A stretch of 64,000 nt of DNA. Origin: Aurantiochytrium sp. KH105. Taxonomy: Eukaryota > Sar > Bigyra > Thraustochytrida > Thraustochytriidae. Under the pieces are notes generated by a model, which saw nothing but the letters and a program-made list of their open reading frames with translations, had not been told where the DNA came from and ran no database searches. Shown piece by piece: positions 20,032 through 30,339 of the stretch (position 1 is its first letter; each line of letters opens with the position of its first letter). The stretch is from contig BGKB01000036.1 in the NCBI GenBank assembly GCA_003116975.1, positions 1 through 64,000 on the forward strand, in the 5' to 3' direction. The translations under genes and the position numbers were made by a program.

Positions 20032-22566
20032 ATGTCTTATCGCGGCGCAAAGAGCGGCGTGGTCAACGACTTGGTCTTGCTCGACGGGTCGGGCGAGCAG
20101 GAGATCGTAGAGGCCCTGGCCGCGCGCCACCGCGCCGATGAAATCTACACGTACATTGGCGAGGTGCTCCTCGTTGTGAACCCCTACCGTCTCATCAGCG
20201 GACTCTATGGATCGAGCAAAATTCGCTCCTACGTCTCGAAAAAGCTCTACGAGAGACCTCCCCACGTCTACGGCATCGCAGAGATGGCGTACCGGTCCAT
20301 GATGCTCAACACTTCCAACGAATGTGTCATCATCACCGGCGAGTCCGGCGCCGGCAAGACCGAGGCCAGCAAGACCGTCATGGAGTACGTGGCGGCCATG
20401 GCAAGCAAGAGCAAGCAGGTCCAGCACATCAAGGACGAGCTCCTCCAAACCAACCCTCTGCTGGAGGCCTTTGGTAACGCCAAGACCCGCCGCAACGACA
20501 ACTCTTCGCGCTTCGGCAAGTACTTTGCCATCAACTTTCTCTATGGCGACCCCAGTGGAGGTTCCATCTCCACTTATCTGCTGGAAAAGACCCGCGTCAC
20601 CCATCAGCAGGAAGGTGAGCGTAACTTTCACATCTTTTACCAGCTGCTCTCTGACAGCCGGAGGCGCGGCGACTTCAAGCTCTCCGGCAGCCCGGGCGAT
20701 TACAACTTTTTTGGCGACCCCGGCGCCGCCAAGGTGCGTAGCATCGACGATGCCAGGGACTTTAGCGAGACCACCCGCGCCATGGACTTTATCGGCATGG
20801 GCGGTGACGAGCAGAACGCCATCTTTGCCATTCTCGCCGCGATTCTCCACCTCGGCAACGTCGAATTCGAGTCCCGAGGCCGTGACGCTTCTGACATTGT
20901 CAACGCGCGCGCCGTCTCCGAGGCCGCCAGCCTCCTCGGCGTCAACGAACGCGACCTCAGCACGGCGCTTACCCACCGCACCGTAAAGTCCGGCACCGAG
21001 AGCGTGCGTACCAGTCTCAGCGCCGAGAAGGCTGCCTTTGCGCGCGACTCGCTCGCCAAGTCGCTCTACGGTCGCCTGTTCGACCACATTGTCGCTCGCT
21101 GCAACGAGACCATCCATACGGAGCAGTTTTCCACCTGCATCGGCGTTCTCGACATTTACGGCTTCGAGATCCTCGGCGTTAACGGCTTCGAGCAGCTCTG
21201 CATCAACTACACCAACGAAAAGCTGCACGCGCTCTTCATCGAGCTCACGCTCAAGGGCGAGCAGGCAGAGTACAAGCGTGAGAACATTTCCTGGGTTCCT
21301 GTCGACTTCTTCGACAATACTCCCATTGTCGAGCTCGTCGACCGCCGCGGCGGCCTCTTCTCCCTCATCGACGAACAGAGCATCTTCCCCCAGGCCACCG
21401 ACGCGACGCTCTTTCAAAAGTTCCAGTCCAACATTCGCGCCCGCGAGCTCTCCGTTCCTCGAGGCGCTGCCCCCGGGGAGTTTGAGATCCGCCACTACGC
21501 CGGCACCGTGCTCTACAACACCGAGGGCATGCTCGAAGCCAACAAGGATACACTCTTTCCGGATCTCGTCCTTGTCGTCTACCACACGGCACGCAACCCC
21601 ATTGCAAAGGATCTCTTTGCGGACCATCCTGCTGTGGACGCCGGCCGCAAGACGAACAAGCGCCCGCCTACGACCTGCATGCAGTACAAGAAATCCGTGG
21701 CTGACCTCATGGACACGCTGCGCTCCAACAACCAGCACTACATTCGCTGCATCAAGCCCAACGAGTCCAAGCGCGCTGGCATGTTCGAGGGCGACATGGT
21801 CATTACCCAAGTCCGCTACCTCGGCATCGCCGAGAATCTCATTGTGCGTCGCGCTGGCTACGCCTTCCGCATGACCTACGACGAGTTTGCCGCAAAATTC
21901 AAGTGCGCCGTCGCCGGAACCGACCGCTGGGAACCAAATACGCGCAAGGCCACCGAAGATATTCTCCGCAAGGGAGGAGTCAAGCACTACGAGCTTGGTC
22001 GTACCAAGGTCTTCATCAAGGACGCCAAGGATCTCTTGCGCATTGAGGATGCCCGTCGCAACTTTCTCGAAACGGCGGCAGAGTACCTTCCCGAGGATGA
22101 TGGCCTCATTGGTGCCGATCGTGTCATTGCCTTCAACGCCAAGGCCGTGCGCGTGCCTCTTCTTCTCGTCGTTGGAAGCAAGGGCCTCTACCTCTACGAC
22201 CCGGACGGTCGCCAAACGGAGCACCACGCTGCTTTCAGCGAGGTCGACAGCCTCGCCTTTAACGAAAAGGAGGGATGGATTGCTGCCCTCTCCACGTATC
22301 CGGGCAAGCACCAGGAGGACCCCGAGGTCCAGGTCACTTACCTCATGGAGAACATTCACATCTCCGAGGTCCGCAACTGGGTCGAGGTGCTCAGCAACGT
22401 CGGCGTTGACCTTCCCCTCACCGCTTCCTCTTCGTACCCCATGGATGCTGTCGATGGTCCGGCCTACAAGGCCAACCTCAAGCTCGTTGGTTCCGGCGCT
22501 CTCAACCTTCCTGCCATTCGCAACGGAGGAGGCGCGCCTGCTGGGGGCTGCTGTGTCATTGCCTAA
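20032..22566 (+). CDS. Class I-like myosin heavy chain with C-terminal CaaX box
   Basis: The 844-residue product has a complete motor domain (about 8-680): P-loop GESGAGKT at 103-110, NDNSSRFGKY in switch I, DIYGFE in switch II, and LRSNNQHYIRCIKPN in the actin-binding region. A tail of about 160 residues resembles the myosin-I TH1 lipid-binding domain (LLLVVGSKGLYLYDPDG, VTYLMENIHISEVRNWVEVL). Between converter and tail I see no IQ motif for light chains. The protein ends GGCCVIA: the last four residues, C-V-I-A, form a CaaX prenylation box predicted to favour farnesyl transfer, with an extra Cys next to it. The role is inferred to be actin-based tension or transport at membranes. The start ATG lies in a GGCGCCATGT context. 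It is intronless. Confidence 0.93.
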   Translation: MSYRGAKSGVVNDLVLLDGSGEQEIVEALAARHRADEIYTYIGEVLLVVNPYRLISGLYGSSKIRSYVSKKLYERPPHVYGIAEMAYRSMMLNTSNECVIITGESGAGKTEASKTVMEYVAAMASKSKQVQHIKDELLQTNPLLEAFGNAKTRRNDNSSRFGKYFAINFLYGDPSGGSISTYLLEKTRVTHQQEGERNFHIFYQLLSDSRRRGDFKLSGSPGDYNFFGDPGAAKVRSIDDARDFSETTRAMDFIGMGGDEQNAIFAILAAILHLGNVEFESRGRDASDIVNARAVSEAASLLGVNERDLSTALTHRTVKSGTESVRTSLSAEKAAFARDSLAKSLYGRLFDHIVARCNETIHTEQFSTCIGVLDIYGFEILGVNGFEQLCINYTNEKLHALFIELTLKGEQAEYKRENISWVPVDFFDNTPIVELVDRRGGLFSLIDEQSIFPQATDATLFQKFQSNIRARELSVPRGAAPGEFEIRHYAGTVLYNTEGMLEANKDTLFPDLVLVVYHTARNPIAKDLFADHPAVDAGRKTNKRPPTTCMQYKKSVADLMDTLRSNNQHYIRCIKPNESKRAGMFEGDMVITQVRYLGIAENLIVRRAGYAFRMTYDEFAAKFKCAVAGTDRWEPNTRKATEDILRKGGVKHYELGRTKVFIKDAKDLLRIEDARRNFLETAAEYLPEDDGLIGADRVIAFNAKAVRVPLLLVVGSKGLYLYDPDGRQTEHHAAFSEVDSLAFNEKEGWIAALSTYPGKHQEDPEVQVTYLMENIHISEVRNWVEVLSNVGVDLPLTASSSYPMDAVDGPAYKANLKLVGSGALNLPAIRNGGGAPAGGCCVIA

Positions 22567-23347
22567 AGTTTCCCTCTTCTTCTGTCCCTTTGACCTTTCT
22601 TTCTTACCTTCTTTCATCCGTGTTCATCTTCCGCAAGAGTTCGACCAATACTACACAGGTGAACATGGATGGTGTTCTTTAAAAGGAGTCATGCTTTCCT
22701 CTGTTGTTTGTTTGCTTGTTTGTTCGACTTTTTTGTTGTTGCTACACCTCGAAATCACGCTCACGCGATCGGGCCAAGCACTGTCCCAAGTAAAGTATAA
22801 GCTAATGAGCTCCAATTCGCGCTATGGCGAAGAGATTGCGATTCTCAAAAGCATTTTTGATCAAACGTGGTTGGCGGCGCCTTCAATTCTAAATGAACTA
22901 TTCCGACGAAAATAGGCCGGATTAAAAAGAAAAAAAGAAGTGAGGTCCCTAGACCGATCCTCTTCACGCCGCTTCTGAGGTGTGCTAATGATTGTCTCGA
23001 GAAAGCAATATTGCCTTTGGCACTGCCGTGCGACTCTCACGAACAAGAGTGTTGTGCCATGCGTTGGTACATTAACACAAGCGTCACTCTGGCACAAAAA
23101 GACAACATCATTAACGACGACATTCTGCCGCAGCTTCAAGTATCGGACCACGGCCAGTGGGCCGTCGCGCGGCCGTCACACATCGCGGTAGATTAGGCAA
23201 AGGTTTTTCAGTACAAGCGCCTTGCTTGTCTGCTTGCTAAAAGTTTCAGACAATAAAGAAAAAAGCCCCAAAACTGACCTGCGGTGACCCACCACATCGA
23301 AAAAAAATTCAAAGAAATGTCTCTAATAAAAGGGTGTGCGTATCTAG
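22567..23347. other. Convergent intergenic region
   Basis: This segment lies between the 3' ends of the myosin and armadillo genes. It is pyrimidine-rich just after the myosin stop (22567-22640) and AT-richer than the flanks, as expected for 3' untranslated sequence. No gene or RNA was recognised. Confidence 0.5.
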
Positions 23348-26300
23348 CTAGCATCGATGCGCATTTACAGGAGAGGTTGCCTTGCAATTCATGCATTGAA
23401 ACATCTGAGCACCAGGAGGCGCGCCGAGAAGCGTGCTGCAGTTGGGGCATTTCACACGCGTCAAATTGCTCGAACCGCCAGGACGTGCTGCATTACACAT
23501 TTCACATTTGCTAGCCTCGGGCTTGTTCTCAAATGTGCACTGTGGGCATGACCACAGCTTTGGTTTGCTTGCCGGCGGCGAAGACCGCATCGAGGACCCA
23601 GTCTTGGCTGCGCGCTCTCTTGCACGTGCATCCTCCTCAGCCTGGAGCTTCATGGCCAGCTGCGCGTCAGTCATTGCCGTTTCCTGGCTTCCACCCGAAC
23701 GGCCCGTGAAGCTGGATCCCAAAGACTTGTTGCTGTACGTGGGCAAGAGCGTTCCGCTGCCACCCATGCTATGACGACTACTCATGTTTCCACTGCTGCT
23801 CACGCTGCTACTACTGCTGCTTCCGATGCCACCTCGAAGTGGAGGCGGGCCAAGGGCTGGCTGCTGCGGTGCCAATAGAGGCGACGCCTTGGGCAGCGAA
23901 CCCTGACGCCCATTCGCACTCATTGGCATCGGCGGAGGAGGAGGCCGCGAGGCGCTCGTACCACCTACACTGCTCCCACTTCCCGCGAACGACGCCTGCG
24001 GGGGTGGTTTGGGCGTCACATGACCATTCATGCTCGAAGAACCTGAAGACACCGACCCAGGACCGCGAGGACGGTTCTGTTGCCCACTCGGCACGGGACC
24101 GGTCCCTGGTCCTGGTCCTGGTCCTGGTGGCGGCGCGACACGGGGTCGGGAAATGTCTTGCTTCAATGTCTCACCCGTGCCAATAAAGCGCACAACATTC
24201 GCTGCAGTCTGTGCGGCAAAGGTCTCCGAAGTCGCGCTCGTGGCGATACGCTTCAGAGCGGCCATAAGCTTGGAATTTTTGCCAGCCTTGAGACGCGCAT
24301 CGTTCACCAGCAAGAGCGAGTTCAATCCGAGCAAACCTTCCGTAACCACTGCAGCAGATTGCACTTTGTCCCCGAGGATCAGCTTCACACAAGAGTCAAC
24401 CGCGCCCTCGAGCTGCGAGTCTCGGTCGCTGACAGCCGTATCTTTGCCGTTGCGCACCTCCTCGCCTTCCTCCTCATCATCCTCATCTTGTTCTTGTTTT
24501 TGTGGTTTGAAAGACCCCATCACTGCCACTAAACCACAAAGATGGCGCAAAAGCGACGCTGCATCCTGGGCAAACTCACCAGGCTTGCCACCTTCTTCGA
24601 GCATTGCATCAAGCTGCGTGAAAATGCCACGCTCGATAATCACCTTGCCGAGCGAAGGCACCATTGCGGACACACCAAGCGCTTGCAACGCGGGCCCACG
24701 CGCATCCTTAAAGTCAGCCTCGCTCATGACCTTGTCGACGAGGCCCATCACGACTTCCTCCTCGAGCACGGCGGGACCCAGGTCAGCGACAAACTGCGTG
24801 GCGGCCTTGACAAGGCCAGGGTCCTGTGCCGAGGCAAAGACGCGGCAAGCAATATCCGAAAGGCTCGGATCTGCGCTCACAATAGCTTCACGGTGCTCGC
24901 CCAGGGTCGCAAGACGCGAAAGCGTTGCAAAGGCGTGCGTCGCACGCTGTACATTCTCCTCGCCTTCCATATCGAAACGAGAAACCACTTCGGCCAGAGC
25001 TGGAAGAACGCTATCGCCACTTTTCATAATCGCCTTTTGCACAGCCGGTCCGCCGCGAGCCAGAGACGCAATCGCCTCTAGTCCGGCCGAAAGAGCGGCT
25101 TCCGCATGCTCTTCCGCAGGGAAAATTTCCTGCGCTCGCGTCAGCAGTGTCGCCAGGGCCGGAATCGCCTTAGTGCCAATGATTGCATCATCCACGCCAC
25201 GATCCCCGGCGTCGTGAACCAAGGACGCCAAGAGCTTGGCCGCCTGAAGCACAACGGCAGCCTCGAGGTCCGCGGCGGCGGTGGCGTCTTCCTCTTGATC
25301 TTGCTGTTTCAAAAGGGGCTCCAAGAGCCTTGCCACCGTCCGGATCGTTCCTGCAGCGGTAAGCGTAGCCACGAGCGAGGTCTCCTTGGCAAGACGGCCG
25401 AGAGTTCGCAGGCACGCCTTGGTGAGCGGCTCTGGGCAAGCTTCCGCCATGACCAGATTAATGGACCGCGCGGATCGACCAAGCAGTGTCGTTTCATTCG
25501 GCGAAAGTGAGCCGGGGAGTCGGCCCAATAACAAAACGGCGTGCTCACACAGTTCCAGACGATCGCAACCGCTCGGCGTCGGGCTTGCGTCACGAATATG
25601 CGCATCCAAAATCGTAATGACGGCGTCGATCGTATCACGTCTCTTGCCAAGCTTTTCAATGCCGGTCCACAGCGAAGACGTGGGCGCTTCGTCGCCCGCC
25701 GCTTCTTCGTCAGCTTCCTGGCCACTTCCAGCGCCTTGAACAGCCGCACTCAAAGAAAAGAGTGCCGAAAGCGTGTGCTCCGACGTTGCCGAACGCGGTC
25801 GCCCCAGACGCCGCTCCCGCAGCAGGAGCGCAACGAGACTTGGAATGACACCTGCAGCCACGAGCGCATCGCGGGCCACGGACGACCCAGAGAGAAGCGC
25901 ACATGCCGCTGCAGCCTCCTTGGCTGGTGACTCGGACTTATCAGCACCAAAATGCTCAGGGGGCGTCAAAAGTTGCACCATAACGGGCAAGACATCCAAA
26001 ATAGTTGGCGAGGCGCACAGCGCATATCCAGGTGAGTCGCCGCACAGAGCCGCAATGGTTGAGCACGCCTGGCCCTGCACACGAGGAGGCCCTAGCTTGA
26101 GCAACGACACGGCCGAGTCGATGTCAGCATTCACCACGAGCTGCTGCCATAGCGTGTCGCTATCCTTGGCGACAGCAAGAAGGATTTCGAGCGCCTGCGC
26201 GGCCACGCTGCTGTCCGGCGTCTTCAACAGGCGGAGAAGGGTGTCTGTTGCCCCCGTCTCGGCAGTAATCTTTGCAGCATTGGCAGCCTCCCCCGCCAAA

Positions 26301-29300
26301 ACAGACAGGCACTTGAGCGAAAGCTCAGGGATCGGTACCTCGCGCTGCTCGGCGAGGTGCAAAAGCTTTGGAGCAGCCCCTTGGTCCACAATAGCGACGC
26401 GACACCGCTTCGAGGACTCGGCGAGCGCCGTCAATGTCTGCAAACCGGACTCTACGGCCTCGCCGCCCTTTTCTGACAACAAGCCCAAAAGTGCAAAAAC
26501 AGCTCCGGCATCGAGTACCATGTCAGCATGTTTCTCGAGTTTGGCCAAATTGGAAATCACAGACGCAATATCCGCGAGCAGCGTCGACTGCGAGTCGCTG
26601 CTCAAGAGCATTTCAATCAGTTGCGGAAGCGCAACCGAGGCAATCGCCTCCCAATTGCCGCTGTGATACGAAAGACTCCGCAATGCCCGGACCGCGGACA
26701 GCTGCATGGCCAGGTGCTCCTCATTTGAAGCACCCACAGACGGTGCCTCGAGCACACGCGCGATTGCGCGCACGCCAAAGCGTACGTCGTCCGCCGTTGC
26801 CGTTGAAATCGTGTCGGAGCGTCCGCCCGAAGCGTTCCCGCCGCTGCACAGCCGACCAAAAAGTGCAATGCCATACTGCCGCAGCTGCGTCACAAGGTGC
26901 CCAGCCTCGGCGCTTCCCGTTTCAATGCCCAAGGAGTCGTCGAGAGCACGCACAACGGCCGTCACGCCGCCATTTTTAGCCACGGCTGTCGCACCATTCA
27001 CGGAACTGCACACGGAGAGAAGAAGACGAAAGGCCGCGAGCACGAGCGCTGGCTGATGGTTAACCGACCCGAGCAGGGGCAAGATCAGCTGCGAGCCATT
27101 GCTGGCAACCAGATCCCGAGTTTGTGTCTCGGAAGCAGTCGCCTCCGCCAGCGCTACATCGTCAGCGAACTGATCACCGTCGCGAGCGCCGCACAGCACC
27201 GCGACCACAAGCAAGAGCATTTCCACGGTGTGCATGTCCAGCGAGTTCGCGTGCGCCCCACCGAGCAAGCCCAAGAGCTTCATGGCCATGGAAGGTGCCG
27301 CGATCCGCCGCGTCAAGACCTCCAAGAGAGAGGCATCAGATACAAACGAGTACACTGCCCCAACGAGCTGCTGCAGTACGTGCGGATCAGAGCTATTCTC
27401 TAGCCCTAGCAAGGCCTCCACGCCACCTGCATCCACGACGACTTGCTTTTCATGCGATCCAGCCTGCAAAAGTCCCACGAGAGCGCCCGCGGCTGGGGCA
27501 CGGACGCGGTTGTCGCGGTCACGCACGAGTCCAACGAGAGCCGGGACAGCCCGCGCCTCAATAATCAAGGCCGCACCCTTTTCATCAGCCGCAAAGGCCT
27601 CACAAAGCGCTGCCGCATTGCTTCGCGATGTAGCGTCGTGCGAACCAAGCAACGGGATGGCCATGGACAAGCCCCCACGGTCCAGAACTTCTGCACTTCC
27701 GGCCATGCTGCACTGAGCAATGTTGCGCAGGAGCTGCGCAGCACTTGCCTGAATGTCACCATCACTGTTGCTCAAAAGAGCAATCACAAGAGGGACAGCG
27801 CCAGCCGCACGCACGAGCTCGGCTTGCCCATTGGAAAGATGCATAATCAGCTGAAGCCCACTGCGCGCCACGGTTGCATTGTAGTCTTCCAAGAGTCGCA
27901 CGGCTGCGCTTGTGCCACCAAGTGAAACGATGGCGTCACGAATTCGAGATGCCAGCGCGTGTCCGCGACGCGGATCGCTCACCTCGAGCTCGAGCCCGGA
28001 ACAAATCGCTGCCGCGGCGGCCTCTTTAATTTCACCGTTCGTTGAGCTCAGCAAAAGCACCAGCGCCTGCATTCCGTTCGCTTCCAGCATCGCTTCAATG
28101 TTGTCCGCGTTGCCAGCCACGAGCTGCGCCACGGCGCGCGTCGTCCACACCTGAAGGTCCTCTTCGGAGGCCAAGAGGTCTTCGCAGAGAGTTCTCAGGA
28201 TGCCCTCTTTGCGCGTGGCCGCCTGAATCTCGCTCATGTCACCCAAAAGATACATGGCGCGAGCAATGTGCATACGCGCTTGCCATGGGGGGCTGCTCAT
28301 GAGCATCGTGCCAACGCTTTTCATAGCAAACGATCCGTCAGAGAGATCGTTGCGCAGCGACGCGCGAGAGAGCACCGACGAATTGTCTGAAGGAAGCTGG
28401 GAGGCAACTGTAGCAATGCTCGCCAACATTGCGCATGCCTCCACCTGGGTATTGCGCTCGTCGTCTGTAGCCAAGAGGTCAATGAGTGCTGACGCGCCGC
28501 CGCAGCGCTCAATCTGGTTGAGCGTGCGAAGTGGCATTGCCTGGACCTCAATGCTCGCATACGGTTGCATGGCCTCGGGGAGCCGGTCCAGCAGCTGCAC
28601 AATGCCCTTGAACGCGAGAAGGCGATCGTCGCGCCGCGAAGCGCCGGCGTCGCGCAATATGCCCATGTATCGCAGGAAGCAATGCCTGTCTCCGGCGGAT
28701 TGATGTTCAAAGCAAATGTTGCAAACACGCCGTTCCTTCACATCCTCTCCGCGGACGGCAAATTTGACCTTGTGCGAGCTGCATTCCTGGCAATAAAGAC
28801 CGCCGGAGCAGCGGCAGTGGTGTTTGCGATTTTTCCAATCAAATGGTTTGCCGCAGAGAGTGCAGACCATCGAGTATTCGTCTGGAACAGAGAACGGCTC
28901 CAAATCGCGCGGGTCTGTCACCTCTACGGTGCGCTCGATGGCGTTCAGTGCATCTGCGCCGGGGTCGTCTTCTGCCTGGGCAGCCGCAATGGCAGCGGCC
29001 GTGGCTGCGTCAATGGTGTCGTCGCCACCGTATCCACCAGAGCCGTAGTGTCCACTTCCGCCTCCGCCCGAGCTCGCATTCGAGCCCGAGGCCGCACCAG
29101 GCAGAGAGGTCCCGCACACAGAGCAAGCTGAATCGCCGGGGTTATTTTCAAAGGTGCACGCCGGACAGGCAACCATACCGTTGCCGCTGCTGCCACCGTG
29201 GCCGGAGCCCGTCCCCATATTGCTACTGCTGGGCCCGGCATCGGCATTGTTTGAGGACTCGCCAAAATTCGGGTAAGACACCTGCGCAGAAGTGTCGAAC

Positions 29301-29521
29301 GAAAGTCGCGGGTCCTCCCATTGCGTTTGCTGCGTGTTGTGGTTGATAAAAAAGATGCGGCCCTCGCCGTCGCGTTGTTGCTCCCAGCCGGCCGGGAGCG
29401 GTTCCTCGACGGGCGGCGTCCAGCTCGTCTGCATCGTCTTGTGGTTAATGTAAAACGTCCTCCCCGTCTCCTCGTCCACGGACATCTCCCAGCCCTCCGG
29501 GAGGCCGTCATTGCTCGCCAT
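23348..29521 (-). CDS. WW-FYVE-armadillo-zinc finger protein
   Basis: The single-exon product has 2057 residues. In order: two WW domains (about 7-37, LPEGWEM...TSWTPP; 41-72, LPAGWEQ...TQWEDP); a RanBP2-type zinc finger (CPACTFENN...CSVCG, about 119-136); a Gly/Ser linker; a FYVE-type finger (about 214-275) with RKHHCRCSGGLYC but without a clear WxxD motif; then about 1400 residues of armadillo repeats (about 300-1700). A Pro/Ser-rich linker follows. The C-terminal 70 residues carry a second RanBP2-type finger (CPQCTFENK...CEMC) and an LSD1-like finger (CPNCSTLLGAPPGA...CMNC). FYVE fingers bind PI3P on endosomes, WW domains bind Pro-rich partners, and RanBP2-type fingers often bind ubiquitin. 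Together these suggest an endosomal scaffold, which is inference. I do not recognise a named orthologue. Confidence 0.9.
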   Translation of the reverse strand: MASNDGLPEGWEMSVDEETGRTFYINHKTMQTSWTPPVEEPLPAGWEQQRDGEGRIFFINHNTQQTQWEDPRLSFDTSAQVSYPNFGESSNNADAGPSSSNMGTGSGHGGSSGNGMVACPACTFENNPGDSACSVCGTSLPGAASGSNASSGGGGSGHYGSGGYGGDDTIDAATAAAIAAAQAEDDPGADALNAIERTVEVTDPRDLEPFSVPDEYSMVCTLCGKPFDWKNRKHHCRCSGGLYCQECSSHKVKFAVRGEDVKERRVCNICFEHQSAGDRHCFLRYMGILRDAGASRRDDRLLAFKGIVQLLDRLPEAMQPYASIEVQAMPLRTLNQIERCGGASALIDLLATDDERNTQVEACAMLASIATVASQLPSDNSSVLSRASLRNDLSDGSFAMKSVGTMLMSSPPWQARMHIARAMYLLGDMSEIQAATRKEGILRTLCEDLLASEEDLQVWTTRAVAQLVAGNADNIEAMLEANGMQALVLLLSSTNGEIKEAAAAAICSGLELEVSDPRRGHALASRIRDAIVSLGGTSAAVRLLEDYNATVARSGLQLIMHLSNGQAELVRAAGAVPLVIALLSNSDGDIQASAAQLLRNIAQCSMAGSAEVLDRGGLSMAIPLLGSHDATSRSNAAALCEAFAADEKGAALIIEARAVPALVGLVRDRDNRVRAPAAGALVGLLQAGSHEKQVVVDAGGVEALLGLENSSDPHVLQQLVGAVYSFVSDASLLEVLTRRIAAPSMAMKLLGLLGGAHANSLDMHTVEMLLLVVAVLCGARDGDQFADDVALAEATASETQTRDLVASNGSQLILPLLGSVNHQPALVLAAFRLLLSVCSSVNGATAVAKNGGVTAVVRALDDSLGIETGSAEAGHLVTQLRQYGIALFGRLCSGGNASGGRSDTISTATADDVRFGVRAIARVLEAPSVGASNEEHLAMQLSAVRALRSLSYHSGNWEAIASVALPQLIEMLLSSDSQSTLLADIASVISNLAKLEKHADMVLDAGAVFALLGLLSEKGGEAVESGLQTLTALAESSKRCRVAIVDQGAAPKLLHLAEQREVPIPELSLKCLSVLAGEAANAAKITAETGATDTLLRLLKTPDSSVAAQALEILLAVAKDSDTLWQQLVVNADIDSAVSLLKLGPPRVQGQACSTIAALCGDSPGYALCASPTILDVLPVMVQLLTPPEHFGADKSESPAKEAAAACALLSGSSVARDALVAAGVIPSLVALLLRERRLGRPRSATSEHTLSALFSLSAAVQGAGSGQEADEEAAGDEAPTSSLWTGIEKLGKRRDTIDAVITILDAHIRDASPTPSGCDRLELCEHAVLLLGRLPGSLSPNETTLLGRSARSINLVMAEACPEPLTKACLRTLGRLAKETSLVATLTAAGTIRTVARLLEPLLKQQDQEEDATAAADLEAAVVLQAAKLLASLVHDAGDRGVDDAIIGTKAIPALATLLTRAQEIFPAEEHAEAALSAGLEAIASLARGGPAVQKAIMKSGDSVLPALAEVVSRFDMEGEENVQRATHAFATLSRLATLGEHREAIVSADPSLSDIACRVFASAQDPGLVKAATQFVADLGPAVLEEEVVMGLVDKVMSEADFKDARGPALQALGVSAMVPSLGKVIIERGIFTQLDAMLEEGGKPGEFAQDAASLLRHLCGLVAVMGSFKPQKQEQDEDDEEEGEEVRNGKDTAVSDRDSQLEGAVDSCVKLILGDKVQSAAVVTEGLLGLNSLLLVNDARLKAGKNSKLMAALKRIATSATSETFAAQTAANVVRFIGTGETLKQDISRPRVAPPPGPGPGPGTGPVPSGQQNRPRGPGSVSSGSSSMNGHVTPKPPPQASFAGSGSSVGGTSASRPPPPPMPMSANGRQGSLPKASPLLAPQQPALGPPPLRGGIGSSSSSSVSSSGNMSSRHSMGGSGTLLPTYSNKSLGSSFTGRSGGSQETAMTDAQLAMKLQAEEDARARERAAKTGSSMRSSPPASKPKLWSCPQCTFENKPEASKCEMCNAARPGGSSNLTRVKCPNCSTLLGAPPGAQMFQCMNCKATSPVNAHRC

Positions 29522-30339
29522 CTTCGCGCTGCCTTGGGGTCGCCCTCGCGTCGGTTCTCCGGTTCCTCGAGCCTTGGCTCGCCCGCTCGCTCCTTTCCTG
29601 GCCTATCCTCACGCGAGGCAACGCTGCGCAGCGTAACGCAGCACAACGCAACGCAACGCGACGCGGCACGACGCGGCGCGACGCGACGCAGCGCAGCCGC
29701 TGCTCTGGCGTCGCGCGAGAGGCGCCTTCGTCCGCGCGCTCGCGGCTCGATCGATCTCCACTCCGCCTCGCTCCTTCTCTCGGCTTCGCGCCGCCGCGAT
29801 GCCGCTCGCAGGCGACCGTGCGTGCGTGCGCGCGAGCGAGCGAGCGAGCGAGCGTGCGGGCGCGCAGGCCGCGCGCGTCCGCCTGCGTGCGGGCGAGCGT
29901 GCGCCGGGCGCGGCTGGTCTCGCGCGCGACGAAGCGTCTCGCGGAGAGTGCTTCTTCGATCAAACGATTCTGGGTTTGCTCGCTTCACTTGGTTGCTGCG
30001 AGCATGGATCCGAAACAGCCTCCTTGGGAAAGATAGGCCGAGAACCTCTGGAATGGGGGACGATTGCTGCCATGTCGGGAGCGATTGGAGCGCCTGGAAC
30101 AAGGGACGAGGATCGTTGGGAGCGATCGACGGGGAGGAGCTGGAGGTCGCCCTTGGCACAGACAACGAGCATGGCCTGCGAGCCAAGCAGTGCGCCTTCT
30201 CTTGGGTGTTCATACTTGGCAATGACGGGGAGCGCTTGGAAGCTTTGGATGATTGCATGAGCGATCATCATGATGCAAGGTGCAAAACAACGAATGATCA
30301 AATTTGTTATCATTCTAAAAATGCGGGTGGTGCAGGATT
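29522..30339. other. Intergenic region upstream of the armadillo gene
   Basis: This segment lies between the ABC transporter's 3' end and the armadillo gene's start, both on the minus strand. The first 450 bases upstream of the armadillo start are extremely GC-rich with CGCAACGCAACG-type and GCGAGCGAGCGA microrepeats (about 29620-29860), probably promoter and leader. No gene was recognised. Confidence 0.5.

Noticed and set aside
19729-22617. A 962-codon open frame antisense to the myosin gene
   Set aside because: It is a mirror of biased third-codon positions in the myosin gene; its translation is repetitive V/L/G/A/E with no domain, while the plus strand encodes a complete motor.
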